Under the pieces are notes generated by a model. The model was not told the origin of the DNA, did not search any database, and was given only the letters and a program-made list of their open reading frames with translations. The translations under genes and the position numbers were made by a program. A stretch of DNA of 64,000 bases, taken from the NCBI GenBank assembly GCA_928212115.1, contig CAKMRJ010004445.1, forward strand, positions 76,762,597-76,826,596, read 5' to 3'. Within the stretch, counting starts at the first letter, position 1; each line of letters opens with the position of its first letter. This document shows, piece by piece, positions 12,001 through 24,500 of the stretch. The stretch comes from Lactuca virosa (taxonomy: Eukaryota > Streptophyta > Magnoliopsida > Asterales > Asteraceae).

Positions 12001-13405
12001 ATTAATCACTCCGGACTTTTTGTCTCAAAAGTTTGTTCACTTTGAAGCGATTTTGCAAAAACAACTTGCTTCACTTTCTCATATTTCTAGCCTACTTCCG
12101 AAGAATGCCCCACCTGTTTTCACAGGGGTGCAAGGGGGAGAAAAGAAGGATGGTAGTACGAAGGCTAGTGGTGAAGATTTGCATGTAGATGCAAAGGTTG
12201 TTGGAAAGGTGTTCTCCACGAAGGTTCCAATAGCAAAACCATTTGTGTCTACTGCTGAGCCAGTTATTTCGACTGTTGTAACAACAATGCCAGTGACAAC
12301 GAAGCCAATTTAAAAATTAATTTCCAAAGGAATTGTGATTGGAGAAGGAGGCAGCAGTTCTAAGCCTAAGGAAAGTGTTGACAAATCCTCTGTAAAAGAT
12401 AAAGGCAAAACTGTTATGGTCGAAAAGTCAAAGGAAGAAAAGAAAGCTGAAGCGGAAGCTGAGATTGAAAAGCTCAGAATTGTACAAAGCATTATGCGAC
12501 TTCGTGCAAATGATCCACCTGGGATGAACAAGGGTGATCCTTCCAAGCATTACAATTATGAGACAATAGATTCGAAAGTTGCATATAATCATATGTATGC
12601 TTTCGAAAAGAAGCCAAAGAGAAGCTATGATGTTCTCAACACTTATATGAGTCAATTAGATTTTCCCATCAATGAAATGATGTTCATCATGGCTCAGTAC
12701 AAAATTGTTGAGAAATTTGACAATGATGATGAGTACACATACATGAAGATCCGATTTCATGCTGTACTTGGAAAACTTCCAGAGGAGATTTGGTCTCTGG
12801 TGAAGATAAAGAAGGTGATAAGCATAAAGCGAGATGTGTTGTTCGAAAATATGATGCAGAATCTTCGCTTTATTGTTTCGAGGGAAAATGGGCAAGTATG
12901 TGATTTTTCGGTAGCTGATTTTCCCTTAATGAACTTGTATGATCTGATACAAGTTGCATTGTTACTAAAGGGTAAAGACGCTTCGTATCTACGAGAAACT
13001 GATCCTGAAGTTTTTCGACTTGGGTTGGCTCACATCAAGATTTTCATCGACAACTATTATGAGTGTTTAGCACTTACTGATGTTGAGTTACCTACAACAA
13101 AGGGATTGACTGTAAAAGTGCCAATGGAACTTCCTTTAACTCAACCTGAGTTGAAGAAGTATGCTGACGGAGAAATATGTTTGAAACCATTTGGTATGGT
13201 ATTTGCTGGGAAAGATAAAAATGGGAAGGCGAAAAGATTCTTGTTTCAAGATTTTGAAGTGGAAAGATATACAACATCCCAATATACGAATTTCATTGTT
13301 CGTATGAATAGCTGCAAGAAGAATAATGAAGGAGATAAAAAGGAACTGAAGAAGATAATCTCGTGGTACACTGAGATTCGAAGAGTTATGGTGTATGCTA
13401 TATAG
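9015..13405 (+). pseudogene. Copia A third gene (ORF3), stops and an internal duplication
   Basis: Large gene lying after pol, where some Sireviruses carry an env-like gene. Function unknown. From the ATG at 9015: an N-terminal globular region of about 250 residues with FLRCLTGRSVGLDKGR and SCARYWSLIL; a basic Lys/Ser/Pro linker (KKSKRSKK); an acidic stretch; a heptad-like segment (VREDVNLQIQELRQDM); then a C-terminal domain with DFPLMNLYDLIQVAL and LTDVELP. No signal peptide or membrane segment is visible. The frame shifts after 10286 because of a 566 bp duplication, then stays constant to the stop at 13403. In-frame stops lie near 10851, 10964, 11582 and 12311. Homologues are copia B ORF3 (26829) and the more distant element C ORF3 (51655). 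The env-like label would rest on position only. Confidence 0.75.
9717..10852 (+). repeat. 566 bp direct tandem duplication inside ORF3
   Basis: The word AAAAGGCTGAGTTTCTGAAG occurs at 9721 and again at 10287. The following ~560 bases repeat with few changes, ending CCTCTATCT both times. The unit length is not a multiple of three, so the second copy is in another frame. Confidence 0.9.
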
Positions 13406-13440
13406 ATACACTTGAATTGACGAAGGTCGACATTATTACA

Positions 13441-13450
13441 AAGGGGGAGA
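13441..13450 (+). promoter_or_regulatory. polypurine tract of copia A
   Basis: AAGGGGGAGA directly before the LTR start TGTTAGGG at 13452. This is the expected primer for plus-strand DNA synthesis. Confidence 0.85.
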
Positions 13451-13451
13451 T

Positions 13452-13765
13452 TGTTAGGGTTGAATTATATTGTAATATGTCGAAGTCCGTATTACCCTTC
13501 GTATGTTTCGTAATGTTTATTTACTAAGGTGTATTTCGTACGAAGCTTAATTGTCAATGCCTTAGTATTTTTTGTATGCTTTCACTGTTCCTATAAATAT
13601 GGAACTTTACTAGAGTTAGATAAGAGTCCTTTACAGAACCTGTGTATTTTCTCTGTAAAAGTTGAAAGCGTAAATTATCAGAAACCAGATCATATTTACA
13701 TCGTTTGTTCAATCTGCATTTGTTTAACTCTGATTTTGATTAATACTTGATTCTACGATTCATCA
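13452..13765 (+). repeat. 3' LTR of copia A, 314 bp
   Basis: Begins TGTTAGGG after the polypurine tract and ends GATTCATCA. It contains TATAAATA at 13592-13599. It aligns along its length with the copia B LTRs (CTTAGTATTTTTTGTATGCTTT shared in part). The next base is Gypsy gag sequence, so this is the right end of the insertion; the right flank is GAGTA. The matching left flank is not in view. Confidence 0.9.
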
Positions 13766-14814
13766 GAGTACAAGCCATAATTCGGGCTATGATGGCCGAA
13801 CAAAGGGAAAAAATGAAGAAATGAACCTTCAATGCATGTTGAACAACCTGAATTGAACTACAGACAGTCAAAAGAAGGGGACGATAGTAGGACTGTCGGT
13901 CAAGCAGAACCCCCAGTGGCAGAAAGGAATTACCCGGAAGGGAAATCAACAGAGATGGGTGAATGTATAAGAATTTCTTGGGCGCCAAACCGCCAAGTCT
14001 TTCCGGAAGTCCAAAACCTGTTGAGATTATGGAATGGATCTCCGAAATGGAGATGGTATTTGAAAGCTGGAACTGTAGCGACAAGCAGAAAATTGTTTTT
14101 GCGGTCAGACTATTGAAGACCGGAGTTTTAACTTGGTGGAAGCTATTGGCAGACACGATGCCACATGGAGAAGCCCTGAAAATGTCTTGGGAAATGTTCT
14201 TGGAGCAGTTAAAGATGCACTACTGCTCATAGATAGATCTGATAGATCTAAACAATGAATTTCAGAACTTGAAGAAAGGGAAAATGAGCATTGAAGATTA
14301 TGCTACAGCGTTTACCGAAAAGATGAAGATATTTCCATACTTAGTGTCGACTGAACTCTCAAAAATTGAGAGGTTCGCAAACAGACTGCCAGCCGACTTT
14401 GGCCCAACGGTCAAGATGGCAGCTACTCTGAAGACAGCAGTCCGAGCAGCTAAAAATGTGGAAACCCAGTTAAAAGATAGGGGTGAGGAGAGGACAGAGG
14501 TTGGTGAGAAAATAAAGTTCGATGGATCTTCAAGGTCCAACAAGAAAAGTAAATTCTCGAAGTCTGATTCGAGAGGAAGAAGAGGCGAAGCGAAGTGGTG
14601 TGACAAGTGTAAGAAGAAACATGTTGGAAAATGTGGCGATGAGGTCACTTGTTTTAAATGTGGGAAGCGAGGGCATTACGCCAGCGAGTGCACAATCAAA
14701 AAAAGGGTGTGTTATGGATGCCATGAAGATGGGCACATTTTGAAGGATTTCCCGAAGAAGAAGGATGTAGCAAAGCCTAATCTCCCACCAAAACCAAAAG
14801 CTAGAGCTTTCCAA
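13766..14814 (+). pseudogene. Gypsy 1 gag, 5' end missing
   Basis: Capsid and nucleocapsid polyprotein. The first visible residues read QAIIRAMMAEQREKMKK. A frameshift near 13970 leads into KNFLGAKPPSLSGSPKP and the capsid motif GVLTWWKLL, and there is a stop near 14230. Three Cys-rich modules follow: CDKCKKKHVGKC, CFKCGKRGHYASEC (canonical CCHC) and CYGCHEDGH, the last lacking its final Cys. The start codon lies left of the copia A insertion and is not visible. The long zinc-knuckle set is usual for chromovirus gag. Confidence 0.85.
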
Positions 14815-17490
14815 ATGACATTGGAAGCTGCAAAGGAAGTAGCGGGTGTTGCTTCAGGTACCTTTCTTGTAACTGGATTGCCTGCCAATTTATTGTTTGA
14901 TTCCGGAGCGAATTATTCCTTAATATCACATAAACTTGGTGAAAGACTAGCATTGCCTATAGAAAAACTTTATGATGCCCTAATTGTAGAAGTTGCTAGT
15001 GGCAAATTCATACCTGTTAGCGATTGTATTAGGAATATTGTCATTGACCTGAACGGAAAGGAATTCCTTGAGAAGTTGTTACCCATTGAGTTGAATGGTT
15101 TCGAAGTCGTTCTAGGAATGGATTGGCTTAGCGCCAATGATGCCGAAATATTGTGCAAGAAAAAGATAGTAAGGGTAAACCTGCTTGGAAAAGAGTCATT
15201 TATGGTATACGGAGATAAGCGCAGAGTAAATTCTGGAATCATTTCGCTAATGAAAGCCAGAAAATGTTTATCTAAAGGATGCACCTCATACTTGTCATTC
15301 GTGATCGATGCTAAGAAGGAGACAAAGGATATGCAAAGTATACCAATAGTATGTGACTATCCGGAAGTTTTTCCCGAAAATCTTCTTGGATTGCCCCCTA
15401 ACAGACAAGTGGAGTTTAGAATAGACTTGTTACCAGGAACAACACCAATAGCACAAGCACCAAATCGATTAGCACCGACAGAGATGAAGGAGCTCATGTA
15501 GCAACTTCAGGAGTTGTTGGACAACGGTTTCATTAGACCTAGTTCATCACCCTGGGGAGCTTCGGTGTTATTCGTGGAGAAGAAAGATGGGAGTATGAGA
15601 ATGTTCGTAGATTACAGAGAGTTGAACAAGGCAACAATAAAGAACAAGTACTCGTTGCCAAGGATTGATAACCTGTTCGATCAGCTGCAAGGTTCGAGCT
15701 ATTTCTCGAAGATCGATCTTAGGTCAGGATGTCATCAGCTAAAGGTAAGAGAGCAGGATATTGAGAAAACTGCATTCAAAATAAGATATGGACACTATGA
15801 GTTCTTGGTTATGTCGTTTGGACTAACCAATGCTCCAGCAACATTTATGGATTTGATGTACAAGGTTTGTAAACCATTCCTCGATAAATCCGTGATAGTG
15901 TTCATAGATGATATTTTGAATTATTCAAAAAGCAAGTAAGAGCATGGCAAGCATCTGCGAGAAGTGTTAGAAGTTATGAAAAAGGAGAAGTTGTATGCAA
16001 ATTTCTCCAAATGTGAGTTTTGGATTCAAGAAGTCTAATTGTTGGGTCATGTGGTTAACCAAGAAGGGATAATGGTTGACCCAGCGAAGATTGAAGCTGT
16101 GATGCAGTGGGAACAGCCGAAAAGTCTCACGGAGATCCGAAACTTTCTATGATTAGTTGGATATTACCGAATATTTTATCCAAGGCTTTTCTTCAATAGC
16201 TGCTCCATTGACAGCTTTGACCCACAAAGGAGCTACTTATACTTGGAGTGAGAAGCATAAGGAAGCATTCGAGAAGCTAAAGAAGAAATTATGTGAATCA
16301 TCGATTATTTCTCTACCCGATGGAGTTGAAGACTTCGCACTATATAGCGATGTGTCGGGAGTCGGTTTGGGATGTGTTCTAACTCAAAGAGAAAAGGTGA
16401 TAGCATATGCATCTCGAAAATTGAAAGAACATGAAAAGAACTACCCCACTCATGATCTAGAGTTGGCAGCGGTAGTATTTTCCTTAAAGATATGGAGGCA
16501 TTATCTTTATGGCACAAAGTGCAAACTTTTCACTGATCATAAGAGTCTTCAGTATCTCTTTAATCAGAAGGAATTGAACATGAGGTAACGACGCTCGCTA
16601 GAGTTACCCAAGGACTACGACTGTGATATACTTTACCACCCTGGTAAAGCAAATGTTGTCGCTGATGCTCTCAGTCGGAAGGTAAACCTTGAAAATAAAA
16701 GGCCAATATCATTGAGAATTGAAGTTGTCTCGACAATTGTGGAAAGCATAAAGAAAGCTCATATAGAAGCTTTAAAGAAAAATGACTGAAAGGAAAAACG
16801 TTTGGGCAAAACGTTAGTCTTCGATATAAACGGTCAAGGACTAAAGGTATTCCAATATAGGATTTGGGTACCTAAGACGGGAGGAATAAGAGATCTTCTG
16901 ATGGAAGAAGCTCACAAGACCATGTACTCGATTCATCTCGGCAGCACGAAAACGTATTGGGATCTGAAACCCTACTACTGGTGGCCGACGATGAAGCTCG
17001 ATGTTGCTAAGTATGTGGCCAAGTGTATGACATGTGCGAGAGTTAAGGCACAACATCAGAAACCGTATGGGAGTTTAGAACCTTTACCTGTACCCATGGG
17101 TAAATAGGAAGACATCACCATGGATTTTGTGACTAAACTACCCAGAACGAAGAGCGGTCACGACATGATTTGGGTGATCGTTGATCGATTCACAAAAAGT
17201 GCACATTTCATTGTAGCCAATGAGAAGTGGTCTATGGAAAAGCTTGCAAAGGTTTACATGAAAGAGATAGTGAGAGCTCATGGTGTTCCCCTGACAATTG
17301 TGTCAGATCGTGATACTCGTTTCACGTCAAGGTTTTGGAGAACTCTACAAGAGGAATTGGGTACAAAATTGTGTCTAAGTAAAACTTACCATCCGCAAAC
17401 CGATGGTCAGAGCGAACGAACGATTCAAACATTGGAGGATATGCTGAGAACATGTACCCTAGAATTCCAAGGTAACTGGGATGAACATTT
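14815..17490 (+). pseudogene. Gypsy 1 pol: protease, RT, RNase H and integrase up to the copia B insertion
   Basis: Protease motif LFDSGANYSLIS near 14895. RT runs from about 15400, with DNGFIRPSSSPWGASVLFV, the conserved DYRELN and the catalytic FIDDIL at 15901. RNase H (LYSDVSGVGLGCVL, then DHKSLQYLF) covers about 16330-16560. The integrase zinc region is near 16940-17050 (HLGSTKTYW, then CMTCARVK), and the core has MDFVTKLPR, VSDRDTRF and GQSERT. Stops lie near 15499, 15937, 16036, 16150, 16586, 16787 and 17105. A one-base shift near 16175 moves the frame. The reading frame is cut at 17490 by the copia B LTR and resumes at 30939. Confidence 0.9.
17486..17490 (+). repeat. target site duplication of copia B, left copy
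   Basis: CATTT immediately before the LTR start at 17491; the identical CATTT follows the 3' LTR at 30934-30938. Confidence 0.95.
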
Positions 17491-17803
17491 TCTAAGGTCG
17501 AAACTATGTTGTAGTATGTCAAAGTCTGTGTAATAGTTGTTTTCATTGGTTATGTATTTACTAAGGTACTTTTATGTCGAAGTCTAATGCAATGCCTTAG
17601 TATTTTTTGTATGCTTTATAGTTCTCCTATAAATAGGAGGGTTACTTAGAGATATATAAAAGTTTTGGGGGAGTCGGTCTTGTCTGTTATCTCTTTGTAA
17701 ACTTGAAGCATAATCGAGCTGAAACCAGATATTATTTACTCTCAGTGTTCTTAATTCTCGTAGCTCTGATTTTACATTCAGTACTTGATTCAATACTTCA
17801 TCA
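17491..17803 (+). repeat. 5' LTR of copia B, 313 bp
   Basis: Starts TCTAAGGTCG (the expected TG is TC here; the 3' copy has TGTAAGGTCG) and ends ACTTCATCA. It contains TATAAATAG at 17628-17636, inside the palindromic context CTCCTATAAATAGGAG. Confidence 0.95.
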
Positions 17804-17805
17804 AT

Positions 17806-17817
17806 TGGTATCAGAGC
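17806..17817 (+). promoter_or_regulatory. primer-binding site of copia B
   Basis: TGGTATCAGAGC two bases after the LTR, complementary to the 3' end of initiator tRNA-Met, the usual plant Copia primer. Confidence 0.92.
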
Positions 17818-18050
17818 AGGAATCATATCACTGCGATCTGATTTTCATTCTGAATCAAAAGGTTTTTGAATCAATTTGTGATTCAAAAGTTTCTGCACCT
17901 TTTGTTGTGAAATATGTTCTTGATCTACAGTTGTTATTCGATTCTGCAACTGATTTGTTGAATCGAGTGTTCTGTTTGAAATCTTTGATCGTTTCAGCTA
18001 TTTGTTTCCAAAATCTCTTAAGTTTTTCTGAAAAATTCATCTGAACGTTC

Positions 18051-21000
18051 ATGGCGAATTTCAACCTGAATTCAATGACTTCTTATTCTCATCTGCTAGG
18101 ATCTTCAACTAAGATTTCTATGCTCATCCCTGAATACAATGATAAGTGGGCTGATCGCATGCAATACTACTTGAACGGGCTGGATGAGCAGCTCTGGTCA
18201 TGTATTACGGGAAATGGAACTCCTCCACCAAATGTTCAAGCAATTGGATCTTCATCTGAAACTTCAAGTGTTACTGATCAATCTGATAGGCTGAAGAAGC
18301 TTGAGAAAAGATGTATGAGAGAATTGCGTGGTGCATTGCCTCCTGTTGTTTACAACTATGTCAGAAGTTGTACAATTGCAAAAGACGTCTGGAACAATCT
18401 CCAAGAAAAGTTTCAAGGAAGCGAGAAAACTAAGATCAATTCAGTCAATCAATGTTTGGTTGAGTTGAAGGAATTCAAGCAAAAAGATACCGAAACAATT
18501 GAAAGCTACTATGATCGCTTTGGGATTACAAGTTCAACAATGGAGTTCAACCTTACTTTCATCATGGGGGCTTAGGAAGGAATGGAGAATTGTTACTTTG
18601 TTGGTCAAAACACAGTCAAGTTTTGATAATTCATCTCTAAATGATTTGTACAATCTTTTGAAAACTCACGAAGGAGAGGTAAATGAGATGGTTGAAGAGT
18701 CGAAACTAAATCTGGGAGGCCCATTGGCACTGGTTTCAAAAGTTACTGAGAAAGAGTCGACTGAAAACGAGAATTCATATGAAGAAGGACTTCTTATGAA
18801 TTCGGATGATGAGGCTATTGCATTTTACTCGAACAATCGAGTAAAGAAGTTTTTCAAGAAACTGTTTAATCCAAAGATGAAACATGGTGATGCCAAAGGA
18901 AGTTTCGTTAATAAGTCAGTTGGTGAGGAAAAGAAAAAGTTTGAGAAAAATGAAGCAAAGACTGATGAATCCAAAGCTGAGAAGAAACTTAAAGGAGATT
19001 CGGGAATTGATTGCCACTACTGCCACAGACCTAATCATATGGCGAATGATTGTATGCTTCGTAAGAAAGATGAAAAGAAGAACAAAGTCAAGGACGAAGC
19101 ATATTATGTGGAGCGTTTAGAAGAAGTTCGGGCAAAAGCGAAAGGAATTTCTCTGGTGGCGAAGGGTGAGGATGAAGATGAAGGAACTTACCAGATTTGG
19201 TCGTCCGGTTCGGATGATGAGGAAATACGTAATCCTACGCATGGTGCCATGTATGCAAATTATGAAGAAGAAAGTAACAAACCTGGTGACTGGTCGTTGT
19301 TTTATGACCAAAGGAGGAGATAAATCACCAATGACAACAAAGGTTTGTTCTATTCTTCAATCTTTTAATATTCCTTTAAGTGCATATGATTCTGAACTAA
19401 TTGCTTTTGATGATACTGTTGCTTATTTCGATACTTTGGTTATCTCTGCTAGTAACGAAGCTAAGAAATCAACTTCTCAGTTGCTAGAGGTTCAGAAGTA
19501 GTTAGATTTCAAGAAATTAAAAGTAGAAAGTCTAGAGTTACAAATTACAAATATCATGTCTTATAGAGATTCACTGAGTAGTGAAGTCAAAATGTTATTA
19601 GCACAAAGGAACATTTATTGTAATTCTGCAAAAAGACTTTATGCGAAATTAACTGCTTTGCATCATTCGTCTGATATAAGCAAGGAACAACATAGGAAGT
19701 TATTACCTTTTTTAGCTTAAGAGAGAGAGAATGTTGATAACATTTCTTATGATTGTGAGAAAACAATTGTAGAATTTGATAAATTTTCCTGATGATAGAT
19801 ATGCTTATGGAATTGTGAAAATTGACGAATATCTTGATGCAAATGAATTGGCTGATATTGTAAATGATACCTTGACCAAAACTGAACAAATTAAAATTTT
19901 GAAAAGAACTGAGATTTCGACATCTGATTCTCAATTTAATTTTGCTGATATTGAAGATAATTCTGATAATGTTAGCGAAATTAGTGATTTTGAGGATGTT
20001 GATTGTTCTCAGTTGTCTATCATTAATGTTGCATCTAAGTCTAAAGGAAAAGAAAAATGTAATGATTCGTTGGTTAAGAGTGTCACTGACAAACCCTCAA
20101 TTCCACGATCGAAAAGTAAAGATTCGAAAGAAACAGCAATTTCCACGAATTGTTGTTGATCAGGTGTATGGTGACACTGAAAAATTCGACAAACTGATGA
20201 CTGAAAAGGGTGCTCATTATCTCGAAACTAATCAAGTGGTGTATCCGAACTTCAAATGTTCAGATGATGTTGTTTTTCCAAATCAAGTTTTTGTGACAAA
20301 AGGAAATGTCGAAAACATTAAACCGGAGTTCAACAAAATGGTTGAAGAAGATAACAAGAATACAACAGACGAAGGATTCTTTTCAAACCAAAGCACTGTC
20401 GAAAATAATCTAACAAAGAATTCGTCTGTTTTTCAAAGACAAAAACCTCAAAGAAAATGGATGGAAAAACAAAATGTTTCAAACGAAATTCCAAAACAAA
20501 GTGAGGAGAAAACTGAACAAGTTGTCAAAATCAATTCTAAAGAATTTAAAGATCAAATTGACAAATTTTCGAAAGATAATGAAATTTCAAAAAGACAAGC
20601 ACGAAAGAAATTTTCTGGCAAACCATTGATTCTCGAAAGAAACAAAACGGATTGACTAAGAAAACATCTGAAAAGACAGAGTTAAAATCAGGTACAACAA
20701 AGTCTTCGTTAAATTCAAAGAATCAGAAAAATCCCGCTCAAATGAAACAATCATTGTCCGAATCAAGATCACAAACTAAATTTTCGAAAGATAAAACTCA
20801 AACCACTACATCATTTTCAAAAAATTTCAATCATCCATCACATAAATTTCAAAATCAAAATTTCACAAATCGATTTTCTCCTCATTCAAAATCAAGATTT
20901 TCTCAAAATCAAAATTTAAAACAACATCCTTCACCAACTCAATCAAAGAATTTTCAAAATCGATTTTCACGTAACACAACTGTCGAAAACAGTGTTAAAA

Positions 21001-21521
21001 ATCGACAATTTGAAAAATTTCATCCTAAATATAATGTTGACTTCACTCCAGAAAAACCAAATTTTCCAAATCCTTCTGGGAAGCAGGATTCGAAAGTTTC
21101 ATACACAAAGGGTTCATCAAATGTGAAAAATATCGACCATTGGCTTGAAGGACAAGGAAAGATGTTTCAATCTCGCAAGTATTCCCAACAACAAATTCGC
21201 GAAGCTTATGAGAAATATTTGAATGATTCTTCAAATGGAAGCTCCTCTTCCAAAGAATCAAATATTTCTGCGAAAACATGGAAACCAGTTTCGAAAGATA
21301 GACTTGTTAAGAAACAAACTGAGAACAAAAAGGCAAATGTCAGTGACAAACCTAAACCTTCGAAAACTTATATTTCTTCTCCTTTACCTAATGATGTCGA
21401 CTTAATTGATTCTTTCAAATCAAAAGTTCATGATTGGGTTTTAGGTTCTTCATTTCATTTGATTTTTAAAGCTAATAACCAAGGACCCAAACAGCCTTGG
21501 GTACCTAAATTCTTTCATTAA
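18051..21521 (+). pseudogene. Copia B gag
   Basis: Starts at the ATG at 18051 (MANFNLNSMTSYSHLLGSS), 233 bases after the PBS. The capsid part includes LRGALPPVVYNYVRSC, and the CCHC knuckle is CHYCHRPNHMANDC near 19015. A coiled-coil-like linker lies around 19.3-19.75 kb, followed by an acidic block and a Lys/Asn/Gln-rich tail ending PKQPWVPKFFH. Frameshifts occur near 18560, 19300, 19780, 20140 and 20650, with stops near 19500 and 19720. A small deletion near 18520 removes residues that the inverted copy at 6.3 kb still has. The final TAA (21519-21521) is in the same frame as protease, so a gag-pol fusion or readthrough arrangement is possible. Confidence 0.88.
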
Positions 21522-24500
21522 TCGCAGATTTTGAGTAAAGAGCAATATGATGATAAATGGTACATTGATAGTGGTTTCTCTCGTCACATGACTGGAAAGA
21601 AGGAGAATTTACGTGATTATCGAAGTTTGGAGAATGCAGGAGTAGTTAAATTTGGAAACAACCACAAGTGTTAGGTGAAAGGATATGGCAAAGTCACGAA
21701 TTGGTAATTTACTATTAAGAGAGTCGCATATGTCGAAGGTCTTCAACATAACTTGATAAGTGTTTCACAACTTGTTATGGGCACTGGCAATCAAGTGTTG
21801 TTTAACGAAGCAGGAAGAATCATTTTGAATGTTGACACTAACGAAGTTTTGCTCAAATCCAAACGACATGGCGACATGTTTACTCTCGATATCAAACCAA
21901 TCATAGGCAAACCCTCAGTGTGTTTACTCTCGAAATCCTCAGCTGATGTTAGCTGGCTTTAGCATCGACGTCTCTCTCACTTGAATTTTTAAAATATCAA
22001 CAAATTGGTAGTTGATGATCTTGTCCGAGGTTTGCCTGTGTTAAAATTTGATAATGATACCTTATGTGCAGCTTGCGAACAAGGAAAACAAAATCACAAA
22101 GATCATCCTGTGGTTATTGATTCAAAGATTGTTGAACCGTTGGAATTGCTTCACATTACCTTATGTGGACCATCGACTGTTGAGCCACTCAACAAGAAAC
22201 GGTACATTTTAATTATTGTTGATGATTTTTCAAGGTTTACTTGGGTTTATTTTCTCAGGTTATAATCTGAGGTTGCTCAAGTAATGATCGACTTTATCAA
22301 GAAAATAGAGATCAGCTTAAAGAAGAAAGTTCGAAAAATGAAAAGCGACAATGGTTCCGAATTTAAGAATAACTTTCTTGATTCGTTTTTAGTTGATCAA
22401 GGGATTTCGCATAATTTCTCTTCACCATATACACCTCAGCAGAATGGTGTGGTTGAAAGAAGAAATTTTTCTCTCTGTGAAGCAGCACGAACAATGCTTA
22501 CATATGCGAATCTTCTTCAATATCTTTGGGCTGAAGCTGTTTCCACTGCATGTTTTACTCCAAATAGATCGTTTATTCCTCGTCGTTTTAACATTACTCC
22601 TTATGAAATTCTCAATAACCGAAAACCTAATGTCAAATTCTTTCATGTTTTTGGTTGCAGGTGTTTTATCATGAATCTCAAGGATAATCTTTCGAAATTT
22701 CAGTCCAAAGCTGACGAAGGAATTTTCTTGGGCTATTCTCATAATTCGGTTGCATATCGAGTTTTGAATAAACGAACACGCAAAGTGTAAGAAAAATTTA
22801 ATCTAAAATTTGATGATTATTATGTTAAACAAGTCGAAAAATGTTTTGATCACAAACCAATTCTTAATGAATCAAATGTTGAGTCTGAAATTTCAAATTC
22901 GACATATTTTGATTATGATTTAATCTTTGGTTCTCCAGATATAGCTGCTAATGCTGAAGTAAATGCAACTGATAATCACATACTTGAAGCTTCAAAGCAT
23001 TCTGACAATTTTTCATTACCACAAGATGCTTCAGACTTGAATTCAACATCGAATTCTCCAAGGATTGACGAAAGCATGCTAAATGATCAAGTGGTGGGAG
23101 CACTTGAATTCGACAACTCAGGTTGAGGGGGATCATCCTTTCGAGGGGGAGAATAGGAGATTGGATAATGATATTGAGGGGGAGCATTCTATTGAGGGGG
23201 AGCGAAATGATTCAATTATGTCGAATAGTGATAATAATGAAAATTTTCATGATTCAAATGACAATGTTTCTGTTGCAGGATCTAAAAATAACGAAATGTT
23301 TGAAGATGCACCATTGGATTTTGATCCAGCATATCCACCTTTAGAAAAATGGACAAGAAATCATCCAAAGGAACAAGTTCTTGGAAATCCACAAGACAGT
23401 GTGTTAGCGAGAGCTCAACTTCGTGCAAAGAATGAGGTACTTAACGTTCATCAGGAATTTTGCATGTTTAACGTCTTCATTTCGAAAATTGAACCAAAAA
23501 CAGTTAAGGTTGCAATGGAACACTCAGATTGGGTTGTTGCAATGCAATCTGAATTGGCTGAATTCAAAAGAAACAAGGTTTGGAGATTAATTCCTAAGCC
23601 AAAAGACGTTTCGATAGTTGGGTTAAAATGGATTTTCAAAAATAAAACAGACAAAGATGGTAATATTGTTTGAAATAAAGCTAGGCTTGTAGTAAAAGGT
23701 TATTCGCAACAAGAAGGAATCGACAATGAAGAAACCTTCACCCCTGTCGTAAGACTCGAGGCAGTTCGAATATTTTTGGCCTATGCAGCTCATAAAGATT
23801 TTGATGTTTATGAAATGGATGTGAAGTGTGCATTTTTGAATGGAGAACTCGAAGAGACAGTGTATGTGGAACAACCTCCAGGTTTTGTAAATGAAGAATA
23901 TCCTAATCATTGCTATATTTTAGATAAAGTTGTTTATGGGTTAAAACAAGCACCAAGAGCATGGTATGGAACTTTAACTTCTTTCTTAAACAATTGAAAT
24001 TTAAACAAGGATCAGTTGATTCCACTCTCTTTCGAAAGAAAGTTGGGGATCATCTAATGCTTGTTAAAATTTATGTTGATGATATTATTTTTGGCTCTAC
24101 TGACCCTGCTTTGTTTAATGAATTCGAAAATCTAATGAAAAGCAAATTTGAGATGAGTATGATGGGAAAAATCAATAATTTTATTGGTTTAAATATTTGT
24201 CAAAACAGAGAAGGAATTTTCATCAATCAAGAAAAATATAGCAAGAATCTGCTTGAAAAGTTTGGATTGACGAATAGCATGAAATTACGAGTACCAATGG
24301 CGACTGGAACAAGGCTTACACCTTCGTTAGATAAACTTGCTGTTGATTTAACTGTATACAGAAGCATGATAGGTTCGTTACTTTATCTCACTGCAAGTCG
24401 ACCTGATATTATGTTTTCTGTTTGTAATTGTGCTAGGTATCAGTCAAATCCTCGAGAACCACATCTCACAGCAGTCAAGAATATTTTTCGTTATCTCAAA

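Noticed and set aside
9015..13405. Calling ORF3 an envelope protein
   Set aside because: Its place after pol is env-like, but I see no signal peptide, membrane helix or cleavage site, and the middle is basic and acidic linker. Only the position supports the label.
13832..14116. Separate small gene at the start of gypsy 1
   Set aside because: It is the gag reading frame before a one-base frameshift near 13970, not an independent gene.
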